This document shows, one piece after another, positions 23,932 through 35,701 of a stretch of 64,000 bases of DNA. Origin of the DNA: Fennellomyces sp. T-0311. Taxonomy: Eukaryota > Mucoromycota > Mucoromycetes > Mucorales > Lichtheimiaceae. Position 1 is the first letter of the stretch, and each line of letters starts with the position of its first letter. The translations under genes and the position numbers were made by a program. The stretch is taken from NCBI GenBank assembly GCA_025266875.1, contig JALLLT010000040.1:62001-126000 (forward strand), read 5' to 3'. Below the pieces are notes generated by a model. That model saw only the letters and a list, made by a program, of their open reading frames with translations. It did no database searches and had not been told where the DNA came from.

Positions 23932-25016
23932 GCGTATTGATCAGTGTTGCTGTGCTCTGCTTATGTAGCCACCTACCGTTAACGGATTAGCATAAGATCA
24001 ACTTTGACTTATGACAAGAATTCTGGTTCTTAATCCATATAGGTAGTATGTATTAGTTCAAAAAGTATTGGTTTTTTTTTTTGGTAGTATGTATTACGTA
24101 GCAAAGTTTCCCTGCCTAAATACAGGTTCTATCTATCAACCATACAGCACGTTGATTGGTTTGCGCGCTTTGTTTTTGATGGAATATTCATTTGCTTTCA
24201 ACTACCGTAGAGGATCGATCTTATTCTTTTCAAGTACTATATATTGCCTACCATTAAATGACACTCCTTAAGATTGGGGACCTATACGGAGAGCACTGTT
24301 ATTTCCCATGACAATCACTATATATATGCCATAGTATATACCCTCTTTGCAGTATCACAGCAATGGCTTTTCTCTATTAAATACGTAACGATCATTCGAT
24401 CCCACAGCAGTCGTTCCTTCTTCTCCACCGAAACCACGCTTTTCGTCCAGGGAACCATCTCTTGTAGGTACCAAAATAATTTTTGGGAGTAACGTCTTTC
24501 CGTTCCCCACCTTTGGGAATATACTTGATCACTTCTTGTAATGATGAAAACAGCAACAAATACGCACGTTAATTGTTATATTTACCGAACATTACACTGC
24601 TTCGACTTTTTATGGTCGTAATGATCTCACGGATATATCTATAGATGCATAGTTTTGCTACCTCGTTGGGGCAATTTGAGTATCAGATTCAGAAACAATT
24701 ATCGACAAGTCGCTCATTCACTATATACAATTTTGCAAATAGATATCATTGCAAAACCCTTCGAAAAAATCGTTTGGCTACATTTCGGAATCCCTGATCT
24801 GCTTGTGTTGCTGGACACACGGTTCTGGCAGACCAGTGTAGTTTGGCGGTTTCTCTCCAATACCCATCTGGTGTCACGTATACTTACATCTGTAGTAAGT
24901 GCGGTGTAAGGAAGAAGAGGGAAAAGTACTGGGTACCCAAGTATAAATCAGTGACGTATCGTGTTTAATTAAGACCAATTCGAAAGAACGGGGTACTCCT
25001 TCATTTCTTTGTGCCG
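23932..25016. other. AT-rich region with weak coding-like scraps
   Basis: No complete gene. A short open stretch near 24868-24966 contains YICSKCG followed by a Lys/Arg-rich end, zinc-ribbon-like, but without ATG or matching partner exon. Probably relic sequence. Confidence 0.3.
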
Positions 25017-25109
25017 ATGCCACAAGGTGCAACATCACACGTCAAATTGAAGAAGAGATCCGTTCGGAACACCCGTGCCCGCGTCAAAAAGGGAACCGCC
25101 AAAATGTAA
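25017..25109 (+). CDS. possible very small basic protein
   Basis: Thirty-codon ATG frame (MPQGATSHVKLKKRSVRNTR…). The MPQG start and Lys/Arg-rich body recall the N-terminus of small nucleolar/UPF0390-type basic proteins, but the family's longer C-terminus is missing and no downstream exon was found. It may be a truncated copy or chance. Confidence 0.2.
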   Translation: MPQGATSHVKLKKRSVRNTRARVKKGTAKM

Positions 25110-25415
25110 CAGGGGTAATATTATAGAGCATGTGTAGTACGACAGCGAAAGAAGATATGTCCTATTAAGGAAAAGCAATCAAGCGATCTGTTTACCATAG
25201 CACACTCGCTCGATTTGGTTATGCAATTCCGTTACCTGGAAATTGGCTACTATACTAATGAATTGTTGCTGCAATGCGTCCTGTCAATCGCTAGGTTTTA
25301 TCTATAAATAATCAAGTATGCAAGCGACGTCCTGTGTAAGCACGGTCCTTCTTGATGGATGGTCAAATCGACATGCATGCATTCATAAAAATTTTTGCAC
25401 GCCACTACTGCCACG

Positions 25416-26079
25416 ATGCGTCGTACTACGTTAAATCACCCGCGCCTGTTCTTTTCTATGGTTCCTTCTCGGTGTCAAGGTGGGACAGCCAGAACCATAA
25501 CGGTTGTCCCGAATGGTTCCTTATTGTTGTCTGCGCTTTTGGAATGCGGTACAAGAAAACGGATAGCTATTTGTAAGACCTTCCTTTTTCCGCCAGCGAG
25601 TATTAAAGATTCCTTGTACTTCCATTGAACTTATCCGATCTCCACAGGCCTGAGCTGGGCTTATCAAGAGATGGCACGGAAAAGCTTGTTTCGTCTGTTT
25701 AAAGTATGCCACGGGCTGACGCAGCGGGTGATAAGGTCAAAATAGTCAAACGGTTTTTTTTGTTTGGCACCATGTGCTAGCCGGGTCGGCTTTAATTAAG
25801 TCCTGCATGGCATAGCATGGAGCCTGTTAAAAGATTAATTCCGAAGCTACGGTGGGATATCTCGTGTTGAAAAGTCCACGCATCCCTTTGTACGCCTCAG
25901 TGTGCGTATATTGCTAACTGCCTTTTTAGCTCTTTATTCGCTGGTTGGCCGGATCTGGACCCAATGCAACACCAAGAACATGGCGCGAACGCGTCGATAA
26001 TGAAAGTGCGGATGCGGCTCGACAAAGAAGACCATTGGAAGGGCCAGCGTATTCGACGAGAACGAGCAGGCAGCGGTAG
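25416..26079 (+). CDS. candidate three-exon protein of unknown function
   Basis: Exons 25416-25572, 25648-25703 and 25930-26079 keep phase through two GT-AG introns and give 120 residues: a basic N-terminus (MRRTTLNHPRLFFS), a central hydrophobic/basic stretch (EMARKSLFRLFK-LFIRWLAG) and a hydrophilic Arg-rich tail (TPRTWRERVDNES). The second intron, 226 bases, is long for this window, and an inner Met in the second exon is another possible start. I do not recognise the family. Confidence 0.3.
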
Positions 26080-26362
26080 GGCAAATTTACGAATATATGC
26101 CATTAGCAGGAGACGGCTTTACATTTGCGGTAAGCGAGGGTGAGCGTGTACGACGCTAATAAAATGGACGACAATGTCGGAACTTGTGTGGATCCGGGCC
26201 CCGCTCGACTTGAACAAAAATAAGAAGATTGCGAAAAGGAGACAATCCACCGTTTCTTTCTTAAACGCCAACAACGCCTTTCTTTGCGTGCACTTTTGTG
26301 TGTTTTAATACACCCCATTACTCGTCATTTTCTGTATCATCCCCCCTTCCTGTCTTTAAAAG

Positions 26363-26743
26363 ATGTTGAACATACTCCTCTTAACCGCCTTCTTCTGGTC
26401 CCTCGCGCTGGCGCAGACCAAAGTCGACGACACCGGCTTCAACGAAGGCGACAACGACGCCCAAGATAAACAGCAGAGCTGGTTGGAGCAGAACCATCGC
26501 TACGTCTTCGTAATTGTCATTGGCGTCCTCGTTCTCGCTTTGCTCATTTGGTACATTGTCCGAAGCGTCAAGGGCATGCGCAAGCGATTAGAACACGACA
26601 ACGAGAAGCAGCTGTACATGATACAACAGGCAACAGCAGGCGGATACCATTCGCCCATAAATGAGACCATCCCCGTGTCGCAAGGCTACCAGAAATTCGA
26701 CTCGACTGCAAACGCCCCAGTGTATCATACACACCGCTACTGA
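26363..26743 (+). CDS. type I single-span membrane protein, unknown
   Basis: Single exon, 126 residues. Signal peptide 1-18 (MLNILLLTAFFWSLALAQ), a short acidic lumenal part (about 19-45), one strong TM segment (YVFVIVIGVLVLALLIWYIV, about 47-66), then basic residues (KGMRKRLEH) and a 55-residue cytosolic tail with Tyr motifs (YQKF, YHTHRY). Topology is clear and codons are C-ending in the first half. No known family; the layout would fit a small cargo adaptor or surface receptor, which is only a guess. Confidence 0.72.
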   Translation: MLNILLLTAFFWSLALAQTKVDDTGFNEGDNDAQDKQQSWLEQNHRYVFVIVIGVLVLALLIWYIVRSVKGMRKRLEHDNEKQLYMIQQATAGGYHSPINETIPVSQGYQKFDSTANAPVYHTHRY

Positions 26744-26922
26744 GGTAGCTCCTTATTCTCTGTTAACCACCATCCATCACCACCCCTTGTAATTCTTCTT
26801 GTGTAATATTGCAACGATTAGTGCAGTTACTTTACATACCAAATTTATATATATATACATATTCTTTTCCGTTGTCAATCCCTGTGTTTTCTCGCGAGCC
26901 TCAAGCCGCGAGAGCGTCCAAT

Positions 26923-27198
26923 TTAATCTTTGTCACAGCCAATCCTGTTCTGTCGAGCAGCCAGAATTTCCTGAGAAAAAAATTGCATTTCAACAACAAT
27001 AGCCTTGTCCTGTGACAACCGCTGGGAATAGCTAGCTTGTACCTTGATGAAACCATCTAAATTGTGTGTGCAGCTTCCGATCGCACAAGCGATCACACGC
27101 CGGCGGCAGCAGTAGCAGCTGGAAATCTCACTACCGCGCAGCAAGACCTCCACAGCCATGCAACCGTTGCCATCAGCGGCTGCTCTGCAAGGCGCCAT
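26923..27198 (-). CDS. possible Cys-rich small protein
   Basis: Minus-strand frame of 91 residues with seven Cys in the first half (SSCYCCRRR…CAIGSC) and an amphipathic end. A TATATAAAG-like box on the minus strand lies near 27400, 200 bases upstream. No signal peptide or known domain. It might be real, but a chance frame in GC-richer DNA is also possible. Confidence 0.25.
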   Translation of the reverse strand: MAPCRAAADGNGCMAVEVLLRGSEISSCYCCRRRVIACAIGSCTHNLDGFIKVQASYSQRLSQDKAIVVEMQFFSQEILAARQNRIGCDKD

Positions 27199-27571
27199 GA
27201 ACGCGACTATCTCGAATAGTTATATTAGCTATCAAGCACAACCGGCTGCGGGGAAAAGGGTCTACGTGCTTTTTTAGGTTCCATTCAGGGCAATTTATGG
27301 TCATTTGTATCCTTGCCTCCCTTCCTGCACGGTGCGACAAACCAACTTTTTTTCTTTGTCATACAAGACGGTTTTCTTCTGCGGCAATCTATGCTTTATA
27401 TATCCTAGCGTAATAAATGCATCTTATATAGCAGTGAGTTAAAGCTCAATTTCCTAGGATGAACGTGCATCGAACTATGATTTGGAGAACCATGCCCACA
27501 GGCAACTTTAGTGATGTTGGTTCTCGCGCTTTGGAATTTGACAGATACATATGAAAGACACCATGAGACAG

Positions 27572-27925
27572 ATTAAAGCGTATTTATTATTATTATAATT
27601 TGTGGGTATGGCACTCGAGGGCAACATCCTTTAGGCAATTTGCCGGCCATATTGAGGGCAGAGGGAATTGGAAAGTGTAGATAGGAATTGAGAAGTGGGT
27701 ATAGGTGGTGGGACATACAGGAAAACCCTTACTGGGAAGAAAAACCTGATGTGAGGACTGTGAGCTCGGGAGGTATCAGGCATGGCAATAAATATAAAAT
27801 TCTAGCTACGCGGCAAAGTAAAGAAAAAGAAAAAAGAAAGGGAGGTAGTGATAGCTGCAGTTGTGTGTGCACCCATGGTAGTGGGAATACTAGCCAGTGG
27901 TATCGATATTGCTGTTGGTATCGGC
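27572..27925 (-). mobile_element. retroinsertion-like segment flanked by a perfect 16-bp repeat
   Basis: AGACACCATGAGACAG occurs exactly at 27556-27571 and again at 27926-27941, framing 354 bases. Read on the minus strand the segment ends in an A-rich (AAT)n-type tract (27580-27602) next to one duplicate, as in SINE or processed-transcript insertions. It does not share the LINE tail seen in copies A-C. Source sequence unknown. Confidence 0.45.
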
Positions 27926-27941
27926 AGACACCATGAGACAG

Positions 27942-30072
27942 TGTAAGCAAAAGCGAGGTCCTGAGCGAGTAATACAGTCACGTACAAATATGACCCGTAT
28001 TAGATTAAGGTTAAAGAAACGACTTGATGGACAATAATGTGATGGCGATAGAGAAGAGACGCGAGGATTGCTATGTTGCGAGGATCTTATACATCAAAGC
28101 TTCTATGATGCGGCTCCAGTGCATCTTTCGCGGGCAAGACACACTGTAAAATAACACGCACGTACAGGCGCAAGCACAAGGACCAGGTTGGATCGGCGTA
28201 AGGCTTCGATGGAAGGAACGATTTGGGATGGATTGATACAAGACTCCAATGTATGATAAGGACTGTTGGTGGATTGAGGCAACGACTTGGATTTACACAC
28301 ATGTGATGCGTTTAAAATCGTTGTTAATTTGTCCAAATATGGTAAATAATGTCTGCCAATAAAAGGTACATACAGAAACAACACGATCTATTTAGTAAAA
28401 CGTTGTATAGTCTACAGAAACGATCCACGCGTTTCCATAGCAGTAAAATATAACGATTGTCAGTACCAGCTCTCTCTTTTCCATTAAATCGAACGGCTAC
28501 GCAAGTCGCTTGACATGCTGGCGACAATACGTGGTAAACGGAACACACTAAGGGAGTCTACAGACCATGTCTTGCAAAAAAGTGCTACTCTCATGTATAC
28601 ATGGGTGCTTTAACTTGGCTATGACATGGCAATGTACGAATATACGTAGCTGAGCCACGCAGCAGATTAATCCATAATAAATTGGGCCGACAGAACTAGT
28701 TACTGAAACCATTGGATCGGAAATGTTTACAACACTACAAAGCGAATGAACTGACTTCCCTTCTGTCTTTTACTTTTAAAATAAGTTCTGGCTTCCACTA
28801 AATCGAGGTGACATAGTTACATTTGCTACGATGAAAGCGTGTCCGCAAACTAGCCCATGGCTTACGTAACAGTGAAATATTAGAAACTTACAAGTAGAAA
28901 GACCCAGCATTATGTATATTGATTCTAATATTAGTGACGCACCTTATTGATCTATCGCATAAAAAGTTATACGTACGTGGAAAAAAGATAAAGAGGAATG
29001 ATAGAACTACTGTACAAATGCTCCCGAATTTAGTTTTCTGGCCATCTCTGAAGTTTCACGGTAGATCGATTATTACCACCAGTTGATAAAAGCATTAGGG
29101 ATATGCATATACATTGCGCTTGCTATCTGCTCTGGGGCATTCAGTGAACTGGTTAACACGTACTACTTTTTATTTCTGATGGTAGCCGAGCGCTTAACGT
29201 AAAATCAATAGAATACACAATAAGGTTATCCACTAGGTTCAGCTAACAGGTAGCCCTGGCCAATTAAGACCTTATATGGAATTCAAAACTCATATCGATG
29301 TACGTACTAAACTTCATGCATATATAATTACCAAATTACAGAAAAAAGATTCTAACTGCTTATGAGTATCTAGCGCATACATATCGACTCTCGCTACTTT
29401 ATTTACTGTTGCTTTTGTCCAGGATTCTCTCTAATGTGATTCTCAATAGGAAATGTCGGTTTCAGACTATCTGATGCTGCTAGCAACAACTCTGTAAAAG
29501 ATATGTTAACCATAGTGTTGAGACCTTCCGGATTGCATCGGAAATAGACACATCTCTGCTTCACGTTCTAATAGTACTTGTGCTGAGACATGACATACAA
29601 GGTATTACGACACTCGTTTTGTTTGCGACGCAGCAAAAGGCAAATAGAAGTTAACTTTTTTTTTAAAAAAAAAAAGAGTACAAGTATGCCGGAAAAAATC
29701 CAAGCATTTTCATTTTGACCCTTGCTATAAAATAGCGTGTCAAGCTCGTCGTATAGTACTCCATGCAATCATGGTGTTACGCGGTACCCAAATTTCAAAA
29801 ATAATGAATATCAAATCCGAAAACATTTGCATTGCAAAGTACAATTATCAGTATAATGTTTTGAGAGCTGCCGAGAACAGGTGACAATCGATCAGTTGCT
29901 AGTTTCGATGATTGCTGTCAAGTGGTACCATGGAAGCAAGGTGACACAACCGCCTGGTTGCTATGGAACGTCATCAGCATTTTCATATTCCGCCGGCAGT
30001 GCAGAGCGACCGGTGTTTACTTGTTTGGGTGGAAACCACACGAAAAGAATCGATTCCAGACATTCACGTAAC
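27942..30072. other. AT-rich intergenic region
   Basis: About 2.1 kb without a supportable gene; frames of 60-93 codons on the minus strand around 28100-28550 overlap and show nothing recognisable. A T9/A11 inverted run is at 29656-29676. Confidence 0.45.
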
Positions 30073-30418
30073 ATGAGCGTCATTACCAGCGTTACCGGCT
30101 TTGCTGCCTTTGGTGTTCTCGTCCGCACATACGCCCTGGGCCTCCAGAAGCGTCCTTTGTTCTCCAGTACGTTTTGCAGCATTTCCTCCTTATGTTGACG
30201 AAATCAAAAAAAAAAAGAATCCGAAAACTCATTACCGTTTGTCCTACTCATTAGACCCTAGCACACATGTCGCCGCTGCCGCTGTTTTTGGTGCTGCCGG
30301 TTACTTCATCAACAGCGCCCTCGAACGCCAAAACTCCCTTATTGAAGGCAAGAAGGATTTGTTACTCAAGAACCGAGAACGCGCAGAAGAAATTGCCAAG
30401 CAGCAAGCTGCTCTCTAG
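30073..30418 (+). CDS. small mitochondrial-type membrane protein
   Basis: Exons 30073-30166 and 30255-30418; 85 residues. Residues 1-32 hold a hydrophobic segment then RTYALGLQKRPLFS; a second hydrophobic segment (HVAAAAVFGAAGYF) leads into a charged helix (KKDLLLKNRERAEEIAKQQ). The QKRPL turn and helical tail resemble small accessory subunits of fungal complex I or similar inner-membrane proteins. I cannot name the subunit. GT-AG intron, phase kept. Confidence 0.7.
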
Positions 30419-30569
30419 ACACAGAATTCATTTCACCAATAAACGCCCGCCTTGTTTTCTTCTCGCAGCTTTTATTGCAGGGTTATTTCGATGGGGCAAT
30501 CGACAACAAAAAATCTGGTTATAACTGCACGCGCTGACTGAGTAACTCGTTGGAAAAAAACTTTTGCCC

Positions 30570-30632
30570 CGCCAATCCGACCAATCGTAGTGAAATACAG
30601 CGCAGGTCACACTTTGACAAATATAAAAGCGT
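30570..30632 (+). promoter_or_regulatory. CCAAT/TATA promoter-like block
   Basis: CGCCAATCCGACCAATCG (two CCAAT boxes in 30570-30590) is followed by AATATAAAAGCG near 30620. The block points to the plus strand, yet the nearest good downstream frame (30694-30939) is on the minus strand. It may drive an unrecognised plus-strand transcript. Confidence 0.35.
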
Positions 30633-30693
30633 GCGTTGTCCGTGAACTTGCTTTTTTTCTTTCTTTACACTGTTTGGTTATAGTGCGCGAGGC

Positions 30694-30939
30694 TCAATCC
30701 GCAGCTGTCTTTTCGGCGGCGTAGGGGTTGGCCGTAACAACGGGTTGCGTTACTATTTCTTTTTCAGTCAGAAAAGCGGATTGTATAGGGCCAGTCAAAC
30801 GGATCCTTGAGCTTCCTTCGGGTCGCTCGGTGAAGGTTGGTTGGGTTCCCCCTATGCGACCCACGCGGTAAATTCCTAAGCCTGCCGTAATGCTGCTCTG
30901 CAGTACTGACGGAATTGGCAACAACCTTACCGTGGTCAT
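30694..30939 (-). CDS. candidate 81-residue protein, unknown
   Basis: Minus-strand frame: MTTVRLLPIPSVLQSSITAG…, a Gly/Arg-rich middle and NPYAAEKTAAD at the end. Codon choice looks coding throughout. A minus-strand TATA-like TATATAAAAA lies near 31055. A second frame from 31000 (78 codons) overlaps it, so an upstream start or small intron near 30925 is possible. No family recognised. Confidence 0.4.
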   Translation of the reverse strand: MTTVRLLPIPSVLQSSITAGLGIYRVGRIGGTQPTFTERPEGSSRIRLTGPIQSAFLTEKEIVTQPVVTANPYAAEKTAAD

Positions 30940-31077
30940 TCTTGATAAAAAAAAAAGAAGAAAATGACCAAAAAAATTTTTCGCAGGGCTTGTCGGGCAT
31001 TACACCAAGCGGCAGAGTGTATTGATGCAGTTATTTTATAAAAAAGAAGGGTTTTTATATATAAACATGGGCCATAT

Positions 31078-34003
31078 TTACTCGCTCTTGAAAGACTTCA
31101 TCTCGACATTATCGTCACTGTGCCTTTGCTGCTGTTCTCGGACCTTCTCCATTCCATCAAGCATGCGCTCCTTAGCCATCTTTGTGGCTTCGCCAAACAC
31201 CGTGGTCAGGATGCGTTCCAGCGGCCCCCAGAGATTGAGTGCGTAGATGACATAGCCAAAGGAGATACACAAGACAAACAGGACGAGATAGATGGGACTC
31301 TTGATGATCGCCATGAACTCGTTCCAGCCCAATGCAATCATCACAACAAGAAGCCACGTGGGTATCTTGGCTGTGGTGGCCACAACCGATCGCTTTGCTT
31401 CCAGATAGAATGCATCCGACTCTCGCTTGAACCGGTTGGTAATGTCGATTTGTTTGGCCTCCGTAAGGATCGTGAGCGAGTGCTGAAAGTCAAAGTCTTC
31501 GTCGGACTCTATTTCGAATCCCTCGTCGTCACTCAGATCCACTTTGGCGAATAACGGAATTAAAGTGAGAGCCTTTGATCATCCACGCGTTAGTGAATTG
31601 CCCAGTACCGATATCTAGGAACCTACATCATCTCTAGCCTTCCGGAAGAAGCTGTCAATATCGTCCTCAGGCTTCCATACGCGAGGAAGACCGTGGTCGT
31701 CGTAACGGAACTTTTCCTCAAACCTACGCCAGTATAAGCTTACACACATTTCATCAGCTCTTTTTCTTTAACTCCTCATCACCTCGAGCGCAGTTTCAAG
31801 AGCAGCATATTGTCTGCAAGTTCCTCATCGACCTTTTTGCGCAGTACCTGCCATGCTTGACGTTTAAGGCCGAGTATGGACTCTTCAAGCTCATCATCGG
31901 ATGAATTGAAGCCTATCCATTGACATATTAACGCATTGTTCACCTCTTTTGCTAACCTATTTACTTACTTTTGGCTTTGTCAACAAGTGTCTTCTGGCCA
32001 TGCTCAATAGTCGACTTGTAAGCATTGATAATATCGTGCCAGAGCTTTTCTTTGGGGCTGTTCAATGCCAAGGAGACTGGTTCTGAAATCTCGTTTTCGA
32101 CTTGTTTCTGGCAACAAAATGTCAACAAGCGTTTCCATGGCAACAACGTAACACACTACTTACTGCCAACAACTTGCTCATCTTCTTGAATTCATCTGCG
32201 CGAGCCTGTGCAGATACCTTTGCAAAATCTTCTTCCAACTGACTGTGTTCATGGCCAAACGACCAATCCGTGTCTGCCAAAACAAGGGCTACATAATAGA
32301 CAAAGAGTCAGCAAGGGTGTACCGCGGGATGATATGTTCTCCCATACATTTGGCTCCCGAGACAAAAAGTTCATCGGCTTCCTTCAAACAGCTTTCGACA
32401 GCTGAAGCGAAATTGTACGAAGGCTTCTTCAACTCGGCCTATGTCCACATCAGCATCTTTTGCTCGGTCTCCATCCAAATAATCGTACCTTGAGGTTTTC
32501 CTCAAACATAGTAATGGCCTTCTTGTGCAAATTCTTCAATTGACCAACGAAGAATACATTGAGCTGGGTATTGAGCTTGATCAACATATCCTTTCGCTTC
32601 TTTTCATAAACTCCTTGGTGATATCTTGAAGCATTCTTGTCGAACGATTGTAGTGCTTCGCTTCGGATTTCATCCATTTGTTTACCCAAATCCGGAATTG
32701 TCTGCGCCTTTTCAAGAATTGGAACCTTGAAAGGTGTTATCCGCTCCATGAATTTCTCGAACGCAGCCTATTTGCCATGGTTACAAACATGGTCGACATC
32801 ATTCATTGCTTGACTCACATTTGAGATTTCATCGCATCGATACTGGGCCAACAGTTCTTGCTGCGTTGGCAAATCCAAATCCTTGTTGGACAGAATCTTG
32901 TCCCAGATACTTGATGCATAGACGTGATAACCATCGGCTGGAATGCGCTTGTGATACTGAGGACGGAACACGTAATTGGGATCCTTCTGATCATTGAACC
33001 TAAAAAAAAAAGTCAGCAAAAGAGGCAAGTCGTGCGCAAATTGATGATAATTTACCGATGTCGTAGCTTGGCAACGTCCTCATCGAATTGCTCGGGGCGG
33101 AGGATTTTGTGGGGCAAACCAGTGAACATAAAGTCGAAATAGTCGTGGATCTTGCAATCCTCCAGACCCTCAGGTTTGGACAATCCAGACCAAATCTTTT
33201 CGAGATCAGCTTGCAGGGTCTTGGCCAAATTCTCGAGTGGGGTAGCACCAACATGATCACGGATGACGATCAGTATCAAGGTCTTCTCTTTGCTAAGCGA
33301 TTTTTTTCACGCATGTTAAAAAGACATCATACTTGCTTAATAAAAAGAATTACCCCTTTTGATTTTGGAACAGCTGGAGATTGACTTCGAACACGGTTTT
33401 CAGCAAACCCATGTTGGCGCCTTGATAAAGACCCACTTGATGTTCCCACAAGTTCAAAATGATCACCTCACTTGTTGCCATGGAAAACAGCGCCGACTTG
33501 CGCTCGAAATCTTGATCCTCGCCGCGCTCGCGACCGTCGGTGCCTTCGACGTCCATCACGAGCACATGCATACCTCTGCCACGGGACATCCAAATACCCT
33601 TGGTCGTCTGACTGCGCTGATTCTCGTTCATAACATCGAAGCTGGTGCCAAACAACCGATTCAGCAGCGTACCTTTTGGCAAAACGTTAGCTCCATAGGA
33701 ACGGATTCGTCATCGTTCAACCTACTTTTGCCGGTACTCTGCGAACCAAACACAGCCACCACATTGTATTGGAATCCTGCCTCGGCGAGCGACCACTTTC
33801 CCATATAGTTTGGTAAGTCGTCGCTACAGAATGATACGTTTCAGCAACAAGCACGTGATAATATGTCACTGCTGACGTCCAACGTACGTAAAATGCTGGT
33901 GCTCGTCAACAATTTGAAGTCGCGGAATCGACTCATTGTCTTCATCCCATGATTTGATGCCGTTGACGGCATCCTGCTTCGCGACTGCGGTGTCAGTGCT
34001 CAT
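31078..34003 (-). CDS. SEY1: Sey1/RHD3 (atlastin-class) ER-fusion GTPase
   Basis: Thirteen exons on the minus strand: 34003-33888, 33823-33726, 33672-33354, 33292-33056, 32999-32819, 32767-32489, 32438-32348, 32288-32218, 32205-32164, 32107-31969, 31912-31783, 31723-31627 and 31572-31078; 764 residues (yeast 776). It fuses ER tubules by GTP-driven membrane tethering. Seen: P-loop GSQSTGKST (65-73), switch [12 protein letters not shown] (112-123), guanine-specificity RDHVG (189-193), a long helical bundle, then a C-terminal membrane hairpin ([13 protein letters not shown] and [20 protein letters not shown]) and a basic/acidic cytosolic tail. Every junction is GT-AG and in phase. Confidence 0.93.
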
Positions 34004-35701
34004 GACTGCAATATACACGTAAAGAGGTGAAAAGAGTCAGTAAAAAAAAAGTCCTGAATCCCGAAAGGACCACCGTAATCGCCACCCGAAAGTCAAAAGG
34101 GGTGTCCAGTCACGATAGGGAGGCTCTTAATATCAGACACAAGCGGGCCTTTTCTTTACCTACGAGAGGGTTGCTAATATATTTATGTTTATGCTTGGAA
34201 AAAGCTCTGGCCTATTCGCGAAAGGAAGGGAAGAAAAGAAGCGAACAGGACCCCGTTCCTTTACGGACTTGGAAATCGGTTGATGTGTGCACCTCACTCG
34301 AACCATCATTTTTTTTATTTGATTATTAAAACAGCAGTAGTTGAAAATATATAAGCTCAATCGTGAACAGAAGAATCAGCGCATCATCATCCGTTGTCTA
34401 GTGGGCTTTTGCTCTCTGAGGTTTAGAGTGACTAGAGCGTGGAATCGAATTATCCACACCAGTTAAAGAACCCCATTCATAATAAAGAAAGAAAAAAAGC
34501 CTGTTTGCGCTGAACAGTCCTCTTAAATACGCCCATTCGGAGTGCAAAGCGGGCCATACACTTCCGTATCGACCATCTCCCCTGCTTGGAAACAAGCGCC
34601 ACGCAGCTATTAGTCCCCAAGAAGTCTGGCTCTTGGCGCTCTCGTTGCGTAGGCTTTTGCAAGTGATCAGTCTGAATTTGAACCCCATCTTGCTCCCCAA
34701 TTAAGCCGTTATGGGGCACCGCTGATGAAAATCAGCCTCTTGTACGCCTATCAGCTCCGAAGCACTGCTGCACCATGAACATCGGATCTATAACCCGGAG
34801 GATCGTCCCTTGGCCAAATGCTTTGATGATATGCTCACTTGGCTTGTGCGCAATATATGTCTTTACCTGTTAAGTATTCGGGATTAGCTTTATATATATA
34901 TGTATGCTGCTGTGAACACTTCGCCCGCAACTGACACATACGTATCGTACAAATAAACACGCGGGAATCTTTACTAAGCACTTGAAAAAATTGGCATTAT
35001 GATATAATATCTGGTTTTGCTCGTTACCAAGCAACAAGGAAGTGATCATGTGCATAGTGCTTCTTTAGTGAGTGAATATTTTAGCTGCCAATCACTTTAT
35101 TTTCGTTCTATTTTTATAGAATGCTCAAGTTTATCACAAAAGACTAATGAATGTTTTGTTTATCCGGAAATCTGGTCATGTTGAAAATTGGCTGAAATAA
35201 GACAATAAGCTGATAACCTTATTTGCTGGATGCGTGATTTCTTAAATCTGATGACCAATTTCTAATCCTCTGGACCAGTTTATTCAGGTATAGTTTATGA
35301 TATATCACTGACAATGATACCACAACTACTTTTAATCGTTGACCACTAATGAAAGGGTTGGGGCAGAACTGATTAGTTTGAAATAATTATAGTTTGTGGC
35401 GATCCTGTTACTACGGTTCCCTAGTTGTTATAGATAATTGATAGGCGTTTCTATCTTGTTGGACAAAAAATGGTCTCATACTTGCTCACCAGACAGCATG
35501 TGCAGTATATTCTACACTAATGCTTTTCGATGTACGCATTGACACGCGACTCGCAGCTTTAATTATAGCAAAATCACGTCCTCAACCATTTACATATAAA
35601 TTTTTCAATACATAACAAAAAAAAACTAAACAGATAGTAACTAAAAAAAATTAACATGTACACGTTCCCGACAACTGAACAGGCATGCGGTGCTTCACGA
35701 C
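34004..35701. other. intergenic region
   Basis: A stretch at about 34400-34800 is GC-richer and has overlapping minus-strand frames (100 and 80 codons), neither recognisable. The remainder is AT-rich. Two poly-A runs close to 35640 lie just after the protease stop codon on the minus strand. Confidence 0.4.

Noticed and set aside
27848..27946. Hydrophobic 32-codon stretch resembling a last exon
   Set aside because: It crosses the edge of the segment framed by the 16-bp direct repeat, so its continuity is better explained by insertion.
29656..29676. Poly-T/poly-A inverted run as a hairpin terminator
   Set aside because: Such A/T runs occur many times in this window's intergenic DNA; no gene ends here.
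31120..31554. 144-codon plus-strand frame
   Set aside because: Antisense to the last SEY1 exon, whose membrane hairpin is convincing.
33359..33808. 149-codon plus-strand frame
   Set aside because: Antisense to SEY1 GTPase exons with P-loop and switch motifs.
34398..34719. Overlapping minus-strand frames of 100 and 80 codons
   Set aside because: Two frames compete over the same bases and neither shows a domain, promoter or splice partner; left as intergenic.
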